Origin: Stigonema sp964246695
GTDB taxonomy: Bacteria; Cyanobacteriota; Cyanobacteriia; Cyanobacteriales; Nostocaceae
Length of the DNA stretch: 13,516 nucleotides
Direction of reading: 5' to 3'
NCBI GenBank assembly: GCA_964246695.1
Contig: CAXTSI010000229.1
Coordinates: 1 to 13,516, forward strand
The translations under genes were made by a program, and so were the position numbers. The notes below the pieces were generated by a model. It did not search any database and had not been told where the DNA came from. It was given only the letters and a program-made list of their open reading frames with translations. Shown here piece by piece: positions 1-7,271 of this stretch (the first letter of the stretch is position 1; each line of letters begins with the position of its first letter).

Positions 1-34
1 ACTCCCCACTCCCCATTCCCCATTCCCAATTATC
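1..34. repeat. Heptad short tandem repeat (STRR-like)
   Basis: Consecutive degenerate heptamers CCCCACT, CCCCATT, CCCCATT and CCCAATT are visible at the left edge. Heptanucleotide tandem repeats of the CCCCAxT type are a known feature of heterocystous cyanobacterial intergenic DNA (STRR families). The array is cut by the window edge, so its full length is unknown. Confidence 0.7.
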
Positions 35-102
35 TTTATCTCTGTGTCCCTGCGGTTTGGTAAGTTAAATAGATAGATAAAAAAAATCTAGTTAACGCTA
101 AC

Positions 103-107
103 AAGGA
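103..107 (+). promoter_or_regulatory. Shine-Dalgarno for sat supporting a TTG start
   Basis: AAGGA lies 6 bases before the TTG at 114. No ATG or GTG in a better position precedes the conserved N-terminus, so this site decides the unusual start codon. Confidence 0.6.
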
Positions 108-113
108 ACTATC

Positions 114-1292
114 TTGAGTTACCATCCAGATGGCATCATCCCTCACGGTGGGCAGTTGGTGAATCGCATCGCTACACCAGAACAAAGACAAGAATTTCTC
201 TCGAAAGCCGACTTTCTACCACGTGTGCAACTTGATGAACGGGCGGTTTCTGATTTGGAAATGATCGCGATCGGTGGTTTTAGTCCACTCACTGGTTTTA
301 TGAACCTTGAAGACTACGATCGCGTTGTTACAGAAATGCGGCTAGCTAACGGTCTTGTTTGGTCAATTCCAATTACACTTTCAGTAGCAGCGGAAGTAGC
401 AGCCCCCCTAAAAGAAGGCAGTTGCCTCCGACTAGATAACCCTGCAGGTCAGTACATCGGGGTTTTAGAACTCACTCAAAAGTATTGCTATGACAAGACC
501 CACGAAGCAGTTAATGTTTACCGCACAAATGATCCCAAGCATCCTGGGGTGCACGTTGTCTATAGCCAAGGGTCAGTAAATCTCGCAGGTGATGTGTGGT
601 TGTTGCAACGCGATCCCCATCCTCAGTTCCCTAATTACCAAATTGATCCCGTCGAGTCCCGGCAGATGTTTCAGGCAAAAGGCTGGAACACGATCGTCGG
701 TTTCCAAACTCGCAACCCGATCCACCGCGCCCATGAATATATTCAAAAGTGCGCGTTGGAAATTGTGGACGGTTTATTTCTACATCCATTAGTAGGGGCG
801 ACAAAAGAAGATGATATTCCTGCAGATGTCCGGATGCGCTGCTATGAAATTTTGCTAGAAACATACTATCCTCATGACAGGGTAACTTTAGCAATTAATC
901 CTTCAGCAATGCGTTATGCGGGTCCGCGTGAGGCGATTTTCCATGCCCTCATCCGCAAGAATTACGGCTGTACGCACTTTATCATTGGACGAGACCATGC
1001 TGGAGTGGGTAACTATTATGGCACTTACGATGCTCAGTACATATTTGCTGAGTTTGCTCCGTCAGAATTGGGCATTGTGCCGATGATGTTTGAACACGCC
1101 TTCTACTGCATGCGTACCAAGCAAATGGCAACGAGTAAAACCAGTCCCAGCAATCCAGAAGAACGCATTCACTTGTCGGGAACAAAAGTGCGGGAAATGC
1201 TACGTCAAGGTGAGTTACCCCCACCTGAATTTTCCCGTCCAGAGGTAGCGGCAGAGTTGGCACGGGCAATGCAAGTGCCATTAGATGCTTAA
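114..1292 (+). CDS. sat: Sulfate adenylyltransferase (ATP sulfurylase)
   Basis: Cytoplasmic enzyme that makes adenosine 5'-phosphosulfate and pyrophosphate from ATP and sulfate, the first step of assimilatory sulfate reduction. The 392-residue product has the length of single-domain bacterial Sat proteins and lacks a fused APS kinase. The N-terminal PUA-like half is followed by the catalytic nucleotidyltransferase domain with the ATP-sulfurylase HxxH-type motif QTRNPIHRAHE (about 198-208, H204 and H207) and the second nucleotide-binding motif GRDHAG (292-297). Translation starts at TTG, supported by AAGGA six bases upstream and by a conventional N-terminus (SYHPDGIIPHGG). The next gene starts 96 bp downstream on the same strand without obvious functional connection. 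The upstream region ends in repeats and no clear sigma-70 promoter was picked. Identification is very secure. Confidence 0.97.
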   Translation: MSYHPDGIIPHGGQLVNRIATPEQRQEFLSKADFLPRVQLDERAVSDLEMIAIGGFSPLTGFMNLEDYDRVVTEMRLANGLVWSIPITLSVAAEVAAPLKEGSCLRLDNPAGQYIGVLELTQKYCYDKTHEAVNVYRTNDPKHPGVHVVYSQGSVNLAGDVWLLQRDPHPQFPNYQIDPVESRQMFQAKGWNTIVGFQTRNPIHRAHEYIQKCALEIVDGLFLHPLVGATKEDDIPADVRMRCYEILLETYYPHDRVTLAINPSAMRYAGPREAIFHALIRKNYGCTHFIIGRDHAGVGNYYGTYDAQYIFAEFAPSELGIVPMMFEHAFYCMRTKQMATSKTSPSNPEERIHLSGTKVREMLRQGELPPPEFSRPEVAAELARAMQVPLDA

Positions 1293-1388
1293 GATAAATT
1301 CAGTAGAAAAAGCAGAAATATTTGTTTTACACCACAGACCTTAGCCCTTTAAGCTGAGAACTGATTGACTGAGGGCTGATAGCTAATT

Positions 1389-3557
1389 ATGAAGCGACGG
1401 ACGTTTTTGCAACGGTTTGGCTTTATACTTATGGCATTGGGTGTGACTGAGGCTGAGTGGTTCACGTTTGGAAATCACTATTACCAAGCTTTGGCACAAC
1501 CCAACATACGTAAGTTGGCGTTATTAGTAGGCATCAATCAGTATCCACATCCAGCCCTTAGTGGCTGTCTGACAGACGTGGAACTGCAAAAGGAACTTTT
1601 GATTCACCGCTTTGGTTTCCAACCATCAGATATTCTCTGTTTACTAGACGGGCAAGCTACCAGGGAATTTATTGAGAGTGCTTTTTTAGAGCATCTCGTT
1701 AAGGTCGCCAGACCAGATGATGTGGTTTTTTTCCATTTTAGCGGCTATGGCAGTCGTGTCAAATTGGGAATGCAGGAAACAATGCAAAATGCTTTGGTTC
1801 CATTCGATGGTAATGCTAATGCACAAGAAAATAAAATAGTCAATTACTTGTTGTCAGAAACGCTGCTGCAGATGTTGCGATCGCTCGATTGTGACCATGT
1901 AGCAGCAGTATTGGATACCAGCTATTACGCAGCATCGAATGGAGTACCAACAGGATTGCGAAGTCGTGCCCGCCTTCTTCCGGAACAAGCTATTCTGACA
2001 GCAGCGGAACTCGACTTTCAACAACAACTCAATGTTCGGGCGGGGGGACCCCGCCCCTACGCACTCGGCATTTTAACAGCTACTTCTGATTCTACGCAAT
2101 TGGCAAGGGAAGTGCAGTTGTCTGGTTTCAGTGCTGGGCTATTTACCTATGCCTTAACGCAGTACCTTTGGGAAGCCACCTCCGCAAATACAATTCAAGT
2201 CAGCCTCTCTCGTGTGGCAAGTTCTTTACAGCAGTTGGGTAGTAGTAAACAGCAACCTGCTTTACTGATTGGAGAGAAAAATCAACGTTCGCCAGCACTA
2301 CTTACCGATATTTTTCTCCCCAATCGTACCTTTGGCGCAGAGGGAGTGGTGACAGCAACTCAAGAAGACGGCAAAGTAGCCCAGTTGTGGTTGGGTGGAC
2401 TACCTTTACAACTATTAGAATACTACGGAGTTAATTCTAGATTTAATATATTAACACAAGAGGGGTCAACTGCACAACTGGTGTTGCGATCGCGTACTGG
2501 GTTGACAGCACTCGCCCAAATTTATAATCCTAATGGTACAACTTCCCTACAAGTTGGGCAACTTGTCACCGAAGCAGTGCGAGTCTTCGCCCGGAATATT
2601 AATTTAATAATTGCCCTCGACCTAGGACTCGAAAGAATTGAGCGAGTGGATGCCACAAGTGGGTTTGCCACAGTAGCCCATGTTTCATCAGTAGTGGCGG
2701 GAGAACAAGCAGCTGATTATGTGTTTGGCAAACTGCCAGAAGCAAAGGTAGTGTCTCCCAGTCGCTATGGTTTATTTTCTTTAGGAAGCGAACTCATTCC
2801 CAACGCTACTGGAGAAGCAGGGGAAGCAGTGAAAGTGGCAGTGCAGCGGTTAGCGCCGAAACTGCAAACACTTTTGGCGGCAAAGTTATGGCGACTCACA
2901 GAGAATGAAGGTTCTTCTGGCTTAGGGGTGAGGGCAAGCCTAGAAATAATTGATAGCCTACCATCTCAGATACTCATGCAACGAGAAACAGTGCGAGTTA
3001 AACAGGGGAAGTCGAAAATACTAGAATACAGTCCCACTGAAGAAATTCCCACGGTACATATAGGTAGTCGGATACAATACCGAGTAGAAAACATGAGCGA
3101 TCGCCCAGTATATTTAATGTTGCTGGGATTAAATAGTAGTAGAACTGCCCTCGCACTCTACCCTTGGCAAAAGATTACCGAACCTGATAGTTCGGAAACC
3201 AAACTACTGCTGAAAGATGTGATCGTTGCCCCAGGTGAAACCCGTACCGTACCACAAACTACTAGTGGTTTTGAATGGGTAGTGCAAGCACCAGCTTCCT
3301 TGAGTGAAACCCAACTCATCTTCAGCACTGCTCCCTTTACCCAAACCCTCACGGCGATGATCGCTGCTAAGCATCCCACAGCAGAACAACATCGCATTCA
3401 ACCAATGATCAATCCTTTAGAAGTGGTACAAACTGTTTTGCAAGACTTGCACAATGCCAGTGCAGTTAAAGCCGAGTTCAGCAGCACAGCTACTGACTCC
3501 TATATCTTAGATGTGAATAATTGGGCAAGTCTAAGTTTTGTTTATCAAGTGATTTAA
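1389..3557 (+). CDS. Exported pseudo-caspase (peptidase C14 fold, Tyr/Ser in place of His/Cys), DUF4384-like C-terminus
   Basis: A 722-residue protein. Residues 1-36 look like a twin-arginine signal (KRRTFLQRFG, a hydrophobic stretch, then ALA at about 34-36), suggesting Tat export. Residues 41-300 carry the caspase p20-like fold: strand KLALLVGIN (42-50), then DDVVFFHFSGYGSR (110-123), then VAAVLDTSYYA (171-181). In active family members the last two read FSGHG and DxC; here the catalytic His is Tyr120 and the catalytic Cys is Ser178, so classical cysteine protease activity is not expected. Around 556-650 is a beta-rich segment (HIGSRIQYRVEN, ALALYPW, VAPGETRTVP) resembling the DUF4384 domain often fused to bacterial caspase-like proteins. 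The reading frame is otherwise intact, so this is a maintained pseudo-enzyme rather than a pseudogene. The ATG has no good Shine-Dalgarno; GAGG at 1371 is too distant to be convincing. Its function is unknown. Confidence 0.88.
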   Translation: MKRRTFLQRFGFILMALGVTEAEWFTFGNHYYQALAQPNIRKLALLVGINQYPHPALSGCLTDVELQKELLIHRFGFQPSDILCLLDGQATREFIESAFLEHLVKVARPDDVVFFHFSGYGSRVKLGMQETMQNALVPFDGNANAQENKIVNYLLSETLLQMLRSLDCDHVAAVLDTSYYAASNGVPTGLRSRARLLPEQAILTAAELDFQQQLNVRAGGPRPYALGILTATSDSTQLAREVQLSGFSAGLFTYALTQYLWEATSANTIQVSLSRVASSLQQLGSSKQQPALLIGEKNQRSPALLTDIFLPNRTFGAEGVVTATQEDGKVAQLWLGGLPLQLLEYYGVNSRFNILTQEGSTAQLVLRSRTGLTALAQIYNPNGTTSLQVGQLVTEAVRVFARNINLIIALDLGLERIERVDATSGFATVAHVSSVVAGEQAADYVFGKLPEAKVVSPSRYGLFSLGSELIPNATGEAGEAVKVAVQRLAPKLQTLLAAKLWRLTENEGSSGLGVRASLEIIDSLPSQILMQRETVRVKQGKSKILEYSPTEEIPTVHIGSRIQYRVENMSDRPVYLMLLGLNSSRTALALYPWQKITEPDSSETKLLLKDVIVAPGETRTVPQTTSGFEWVVQAPASLSETQLIFSTAPFTQTLTAMIAAKHPTAEQHRIQPMINPLEVVQTVLQDLHNASAVKAEFSSTATDSYILDVNNWASLSFVYQVI

Positions 3558-3684
3558 CAATAGACATAGCAGTGAAAAACAATGTATGAACGCGCGGCGT
3601 TCTACAAGGGTTATAAGCGACGCACAATTAATTTCTGGAGATGTCTATCCGCGCAGGAATTCTTCGCTTGTCCTTACGGGTTAA

Positions 3685-3703
3685 GGGTGGGTATTGCCCG
3701 CCC
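3685..3703. terminator. GC-rich hairpin downstream of the pseudo-caspase gene
   Basis: GGGTGGG (3685-3691) can pair with CCCGCCC (3697-3703), with one G-U pair in RNA, across a 5-nt TATTG loop. No T-run follows, so it is a weak candidate for an intrinsic terminator and may just be a dispersed repeat. It lies 128 bp past the stop codon. Confidence 0.35.
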
Positions 3704-3737
3704 TAATAACAATATGGTCAATTTGTGAGCGTGCGTA

Positions 3738-3842
3738 ATATAGCAATCCTAAATCATTTGTGAAAATCTCAAGCCTCAGAAACCCGGTTTCTTAAAGAAA
3801 CCGGGTTTCTCTGTTTTCACGAATCATTTAGGACTGCTATAT
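3738..3842. repeat. MITE-like nested inverted repeat (105 bp)
   Basis: The outer 29-nt arms (3738-3766 and 3814-3842) match at 26 of 29 positions and begin with ATATAGCA. Nested inside is an exact 16-bp inverted repeat (3778-3793 and 3795-3810, core AAACCCGGTTTCT) with a single central A. The whole element could form a cruciform or a long RNA hairpin. It encodes no protein and looks like a non-autonomous dispersed element of a cyanobacterial genome. Confidence 0.8.
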
Positions 3843-3902
3843 CATGTCCGGTTAATCGCCCATCATAAAACTTATTCAGGTTATTTAACCGGACGTGATA
3901 TA
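3838..3902. repeat. MITE-like inverted repeat, GTCCGGTTAA family, copy 1
   Basis: TATATCATGTCCGGTTAA (3838-3855) is matched at 17 of 18 positions by the reverse complement of 3885-3902. The element abuts and shares a few TATA bases with the preceding element. Related ends occur at 9009-9026 and 9113-9133, so this is a dispersed family within the window. Confidence 0.75.
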
Positions 3903-4052
3903 ATTACTATCCTTATCAAGTGACTGATGAACTTCAATCAGAACTCAAAAAAAAAGCTGGGGGAAATCTGGAATTAACTCTGAATTGGTTGAATCTTAAC
4001 TAGGGGCGAGTCAGCTTGACAACAACCTAGATCAATTCAGGAAAATATTAAT

Positions 4053-5750
4053 ATGAAAAGCGTTTTTAGACGACTTGCACTCGTGCAAGCCGCGATCGCA
4101 AAAGTATTTAGGATCAGAAAACTGCGGCAACTCTATTTGATTGCTTGCAGTGTTCTGATTGCTGGATTTTCTGTGATATTTGCGGTGCAAGGTGAGGCGC
4201 AAACCCTATCCTCAACTTCTGTTTGCTCCCAACCGAGTGCCGGAAGCGTTGTCAATAACCCACCAGAAATCCGAAATCCCAATCCATCCAATCCGGCGAA
4301 ATTCACGGTTGAGCAAAACTGCTATCTTGCCAACGGTAACGTGCTTTCCCCAACGCTGAGGGTGACTCCAGGTAAGGCAGACTTCGTACTCAATTTAACT
4401 AACAAACTCCCAGGTCCAGCACCAGAAAAGCAAGACCAAGACTGTGAGCGCGAATATTCTGGAGGAATGGCACCGAAAAATTCGACCAACCTCCACTACC
4501 ATGGCTTAAACGTGTCCCCAAAGTGCCATCAGGACGAAGTTGTGAGGACGGTGATTGAGCCGAACGAGAATTTCGAGTATAAGATTCAAATTCCACAGAA
4601 CGAGCCTCCCGGACTGTACTGGTATCACCCGCACGTCCACATGCAAAGTCAAGATCAAGTGCTGAGGGGATTAACAGGTGCGATCGTTGTTGAAGGCATC
4701 GGGAAGTTTAACAAGCGAGCTGCTCAACTTCCGGAACGGGTGTTTGTCCTACGTGATATGGAACTATCAAAGGGTTTTCCCACAAGCGACACGGCTCAAC
4801 CGGCGAAGGATATTTCCATCAACTCAGTTCCGGTTAGGTATCTTGGTGGGGGTAAGTACGATCCGCCAGCCGTCATTAAAATGAAACCGAATGAAGAACA
4901 GTTTTGGCGTGTAGCCAATACAGCGGCAGATACCTACTTTGACTTACAACTCACTTACGATGGCACTCCTCAGCAGCTGGAGTTGGTCGCGAGGGATGGT
5001 GTTCCAATCTCATCTGGCTTGCCGAAAGACCAGACTTTGCTCAAGCACATTCTGCTACCTCCAGCCGGAAGAGCAGAATTCATTATCAAAGGTCCTGGGG
5101 CGTCGGTCAAGGATGCTAAGTTTCTGACGCTGAATTATGACACAGGCACACAAGGTGATAATGACCCACAACGAACAATAGCGAGAATTGATACGCAAGC
5201 ACAACTGACTGCCACCGAATTATCTGCTTCAGCCTCAGTTCCTGAGTTGAACGTTGACTTAACCGAAGTATCAGGCGATCGCTTCTCTGGATTAAGTCAG
5301 GAGAACTCTGTAAAGGAGCGCACACTCTACTTCTCTGAAACAGATCCAAGTGTAAAACCAGCGCAGTTCTACATCACTGTGGAGCCGAATAAGCCTAAAG
5401 TCTACGATCCAAACTTCAAGACTCCCGATATCACTGTTCAGGAGGGAACGACTGAGGATTGGATCGTCGAAAACCGTTCTCAGGAAGCCCATGCCTTCCA
5501 TATCCACCAGATCCACTTCCTCGTGCTCAAAAGCGCAGATTCGAGTGAAATAAATACGTTGCGCGACACGATCAACCTCCCAACCTGGAACGGCAATCCA
5601 AAGACCCCGTATCCCAGTGTTAAACTGCGAATGGATTTTCGAGGCTTGGGTAAGAGTATCGCAGGTACTTTTGTCTACCACTGCCATATCCTTGAACACG
5701 AAGACAAGGGCATGATGGCGCCGATTGAAGTCAAGCCAATCAGCAGTTAG
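4053..5750 (+). CDS. Exported multicopper oxidase (laccase/CotA-like)
   Basis: A 565-residue three-cupredoxin-type oxidase that couples one-electron oxidation of a substrate (phenolics, Cu(I) or Mn(II), not decidable here) to reduction of oxygen to water. A basic N-terminus and hydrophobic segment (about 25-45, then GEAQ at 47-50) indicate a signal peptide or anchor, so it acts outside the cytoplasm. All copper-ligand motifs are present: HYHG (H148, H150), WYHPHVH (H192, H194), HAFHIH (H480 type 1, H483 and H485 trinuclear) and HCHILEHEDKGM (H543, C544, H545, H549, axial M554). The length suits three-domain bacterial enzymes. The ATG at 4053 has AGGA at 4039-4042 (10-nt spacing). A DUF411 copper protein lies 3.4 kb downstream on the opposite strand, which makes copper handling plausible but unproven. 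The gene is monocistronic and faces a minus-strand ORF. Confidence 0.93.
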   Translation: MKSVFRRLALVQAAIAKVFRIRKLRQLYLIACSVLIAGFSVIFAVQGEAQTLSSTSVCSQPSAGSVVNNPPEIRNPNPSNPAKFTVEQNCYLANGNVLSPTLRVTPGKADFVLNLTNKLPGPAPEKQDQDCEREYSGGMAPKNSTNLHYHGLNVSPKCHQDEVVRTVIEPNENFEYKIQIPQNEPPGLYWYHPHVHMQSQDQVLRGLTGAIVVEGIGKFNKRAAQLPERVFVLRDMELSKGFPTSDTAQPAKDISINSVPVRYLGGGKYDPPAVIKMKPNEEQFWRVANTAADTYFDLQLTYDGTPQQLELVARDGVPISSGLPKDQTLLKHILLPPAGRAEFIIKGPGASVKDAKFLTLNYDTGTQGDNDPQRTIARIDTQAQLTATELSASASVPELNVDLTEVSGDRFSGLSQENSVKERTLYFSETDPSVKPAQFYITVEPNKPKVYDPNFKTPDITVQEGTTEDWIVENRSQEAHAFHIHQIHFLVLKSADSSEINTLRDTINLPTWNGNPKTPYPSVKLRMDFRGLGKSIAGTFVYHCHILEHEDKGMMAPIEVKPISS

Positions 5751-5767
5751 ATTTCGGTGTGATGAAT

Positions 5768-5813
5768 GGTAATTGGGAAGACATATTTTTCCGATTACCT
5801 ATTCCCCATTACC
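5768..5813. terminator. Candidate bidirectional terminator between convergent genes
   Basis: GGTAATTGGGAA (5768-5779) pairs with TTCCCCATTACC (5802-5813) at 11 of 12 positions, with a T-run (ATTTTT, 5785-5790) inside the loop. It lies 18 bp after the multicopper oxidase stop and 38 bp before the end of the convergent minus-strand ORF. The long 22-nt loop makes a classical terminator uncertain. Confidence 0.4.
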
Positions 5814-5850
5814 AATCCCACCCTGGATGTAAGTAATAGACAAGGGCAGC

Positions 5851-6159
5851 TTAGTACTCACTCAGTCCGCCGCAGCGTCTAAACCCAGATCTCCTCTGTT
5901 CGGATACTGTTATGCTACTTTCAGGAACCTGAGTTCGAGGTAAGGCTCTTAATATTGATTTTTCATTTTCGCTTGCAGCCTGTGTTCCTGATTCTTTCTT
6001 TGAAGAGTATCCTAGATCTAACTCTGATTCAGGAAAACTTAGGGCATTATAATTCCTGAGTTTCTCCGTTTTAGGTTTAGATAGTTCTTCAGTTTCAGAT
6101 AGTTTGGTCCACGTCGGCTCAAAGGAATGCAGGAATTGCTCGTCATTAATTTTTGCCAT
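5851..6159 (-). CDS. Orphan small protein, 102 aa, charged, C-terminal RRCGG motif
   Basis: Unrecognised. On the minus strand, AGGAG lies 11 nt before the ATG (start MAKINDEQFLHSF), which supports translation. The sequence is polar and low in hydrophobic residues, with no signal peptide or membrane segment. It is Ser-, Glu- and Lys-rich through the middle, and ends in SEQRRSGFRRCGGLSEY with a single Cys (the RRCGG motif lies seven to nine residues from the C-terminus). A long polar leader before a short Cys/Gly/Arg-rich tail is the general shape of ribosomal peptide precursors, but no modification enzyme, protease or transporter is nearby, so this is only a suggestion. The alternative is a disordered orphan protein or a spurious ORF. 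The 5' flank is a copy of the TAGGACTTA repeat, which supplies part of the Shine-Dalgarno. Confidence 0.5.
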   Translation of the reverse strand: MAKINDEQFLHSFEPTWTKLSETEELSKPKTEKLRNYNALSFPESELDLGYSSKKESGTQAASENEKSILRALPRTQVPESSITVSEQRRSGFRRCGGLSEY

Positions 6160-6274
6160 TTGTGAATATACTCCTAGGACTTACGTATTAACAGAAGTTT
6201 GGTTATGTGAATTAAAGAAGTTAAGCATGCTTGCGCTTTCCTTCTAGATTTAATTGGGTGTAAGCAAAATCAAC

Positions 6275-6394
6275 TTATGCTCTCCTCTTTGACGAACACG
6301 CAACAGCATTACTTGGCGCAGTGTTGTAAAGTACAGAAGTCTTAGCTCCTAAAACTTCGTCCTGAATATATGTCGCAGAAGTACGGTGGAACAT
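6275..6394 (-). CDS. Possible 39-aa micro-ORF
   Basis: Minus-strand ORF starting MFHRTSATYIQDEVLGA and ending SSKRRA, one Cys, no membrane segment. The amino-acid mix looks protein-like (mixed polar and hydrophobic residues, no low complexity), but there is no clear Shine-Dalgarno before the ATG and an in-frame TAA lies four codons upstream. It is flanked by TAGGACTT-type repeat ends on both sides, so it may be a cargo or relic inside a dispersed element. Not recognised as any family. Confidence 0.25.
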   Translation of the reverse strand: MFHRTSATYIQDEVLGAKTSVLYNTAPSNAVACSSKRRA

Positions 6395-6596
6395 CTCGGA
6401 AAATTATTCATTTTTTGTTGAAGTCCTAAGGGGTTAACCTTAAAAACTCGTACAGCTTGTGTCAAATTATTCTGTGGAAGCCAATTCAATCATCGTAGTT
6501 TTGCTGAGAAATATCTTCCGAAAGAATACAGAAAATAAAATTTTAGTTAGATTAAAGTTTCGATGAACTGGGCTGTTTTTAAGTGCAATTACTTAA

Positions 6597-6772
6597 GCAT
6601 AGGACTAGCCCTTTCAAGGTGAAGCGTAAAAATGAAGTTTTTCTTCTCTTCGAGACGCTACGCGAACGTGTTCTTCGCGCAGCGGCGAGGAATTGGGATC
6701 AGGTTAAACGCCAAAACTAAGCAATTATACTTAGTTTCTTTAAGCCACCTTGAAAGGGCTGAGCATAGGACT
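6597..6772. mobile_element. MITE-like element with 10-bp flanking direct repeat
   Basis: AGCCCTTTCAAGGTG (6607-6621) and its exact reverse complement (6746-6760) bound a 154-bp element. The 10-mer GCATAGGACT occurs immediately left (6597-6606) and two bases right (6763-6772), as expected of a target-site duplication. The interior has a GAGACGCTACGCGAACG tract, typical of Nostocales dispersed repeats, and an 8-bp hairpin at 6714-6737. No transposase is encoded, so mobility would need a transposase elsewhere. Confidence 0.65.
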
Positions 6773-6912
6773 TACGCACTATCCAAATTGATCATCATGT
6801 GTATAACGTAATTTGGTCGTTTAATCTCGTAGAATTGACCACCACATGGTTTGGGCGCGGAAACCGCGCCCCTACGGTTTTGGGTAGACTAGGACTTACG
6901 TGCGTAAGTTCT
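6767..6912. repeat. Inverted-repeat pair AGGACTTACGCAC
   Basis: AGGACTTACGCAC (6767-6779) has an inverted counterpart with one mismatch at 6900-6912. The right end is itself a 26-bp imperfect palindrome (6889-6914, 12-nt arms with one mismatch). The left end overlaps the right flank of the neighbouring MITE-like element, suggesting nested insertion. Confidence 0.55.
6853..6871. repeat. Perfect GC hairpin
   Basis: GGGCGCGGAAACCGCGCCC forms an 8-bp perfect stem with a 3-nt AAA loop. It is embedded in the inverted-repeat element and resembles palindromes dispersed in cyanobacterial genomes. On the minus strand it lies 59 bp past the end of the 93-aa ORF, where it could stall transcription, although no adjacent T-run supports an intrinsic terminator. 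Confidence 0.6.
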
Positions 6913-6929
6913 AGATATGTGCAACCTGC

Positions 6930-7211
6930 CTATGTCTTGAAATATGGTTCTCGCTGCTTCCGATGGCGACGATTTTTTTTCTTATGCGCATTCTTGACGT
7001 AAGACAGGTAGTTATCGGCGTAACGATAAGCAGATGCAGTGTCGTAAGCAGCTATAGCTATAGCTTGCAAGAAAACTCCAAAGGGAATTTCAAAGTCAGA
7101 AAATTTTTCGGCTAAAGCTATCAAATCCGCATCTGTTGCAGGCAAGCCATTCTTTTCTTCCTGTTTCGGGACGGATGAGATATCTTCATCTTCAATAAAT
7201 ACTTTCAGCAT
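6930..7211 (-). CDS. Orphan small protein, 93 aa, basic C-terminal tail
   Basis: Unrecognised. AAGGAG seven bases before the ATG is a near-ideal Shine-Dalgarno, the best argument that this is a real gene. The N-terminal 30 residues are acidic (MLKVFIEDEDISS). The middle (about 43-70, IPFGVFLQAIAIAAYDTASAYRYADNYL) is moderately hydrophobic and probably helical, too polar for a confident membrane segment. The last 20 residues are strongly basic (KKKNRRHRKQR), suggesting nucleic-acid or membrane-surface contact. The basic tail is encoded across an 8-A run (T-run at 6973-6980 on the plus strand), a place where slippage or frameshift is possible. It lies between repeats with no annotated partner; the 81-aa ORF is 60 bp upstream on the same strand. 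Confidence 0.55.
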   Translation of the reverse strand: MLKVFIEDEDISSVPKQEEKNGLPATDADLIALAEKFSDFEIPFGVFLQAIAIAAYDTASAYRYADNYLSYVKNAHKKKNRRHRKQREPYFKT

Positions 7212-7271
7212 TTAGCAGCTCCTTAAAAACACAAGATGCAACGCCAACGATGAAATTACAGCCAATTTCAT

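Larger units (their letters stand above)
3558..4052. other. Repeat-rich intergenic region
   Basis: This 495-bp spacer holds no convincing gene. It contains a GC-rich hairpin (3685-3703), two abutting MITE-like inverted-repeat elements (3738-3842 and 3838-3902) and a short open stretch reaching a stop at 4001 that may be the tail of a lost gene. A TTGACA at 4016-4021 could be a -35 box for the multicopper oxidase, but no properly spaced -10 box was found. Confidence 0.6.
6160..6929. other. MITE-rich region with one possible micro-ORF
   Basis: The 770 bp between two small minus-strand ORFs holds no long gene. It contains a 39-codon minus-strand ORF (6275-6394), an inverted-repeat element with an apparent target duplication (6597-6772), a second inverted-repeat pair (6767-6912), a perfect GC hairpin (6853-6871) and several copies of the TAGGACTTA motif. 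6430-6596 is AT-rich with nothing identifiable. Confidence 0.6.

Noticed and set aside
3586..3684. 32-codon plus-strand ORF starting ATG AAC GCG
   Set aside because: No Shine-Dalgarno, Arg/Ser-rich composition, and it runs into the GGGTGGG hairpin repeat; probably chance.
5292..5699. 135-codon minus-strand ORF
   Set aside because: It lies antisense to the copper-ligand end of the multicopper oxidase, whose motifs prove the plus-strand frame.
6799..7002. 67-codon plus-strand ORF
   Set aside because: It translates the GC hairpin and TAGGACTTA repeats and overlaps the minus-strand ORF, which has the better Shine-Dalgarno.
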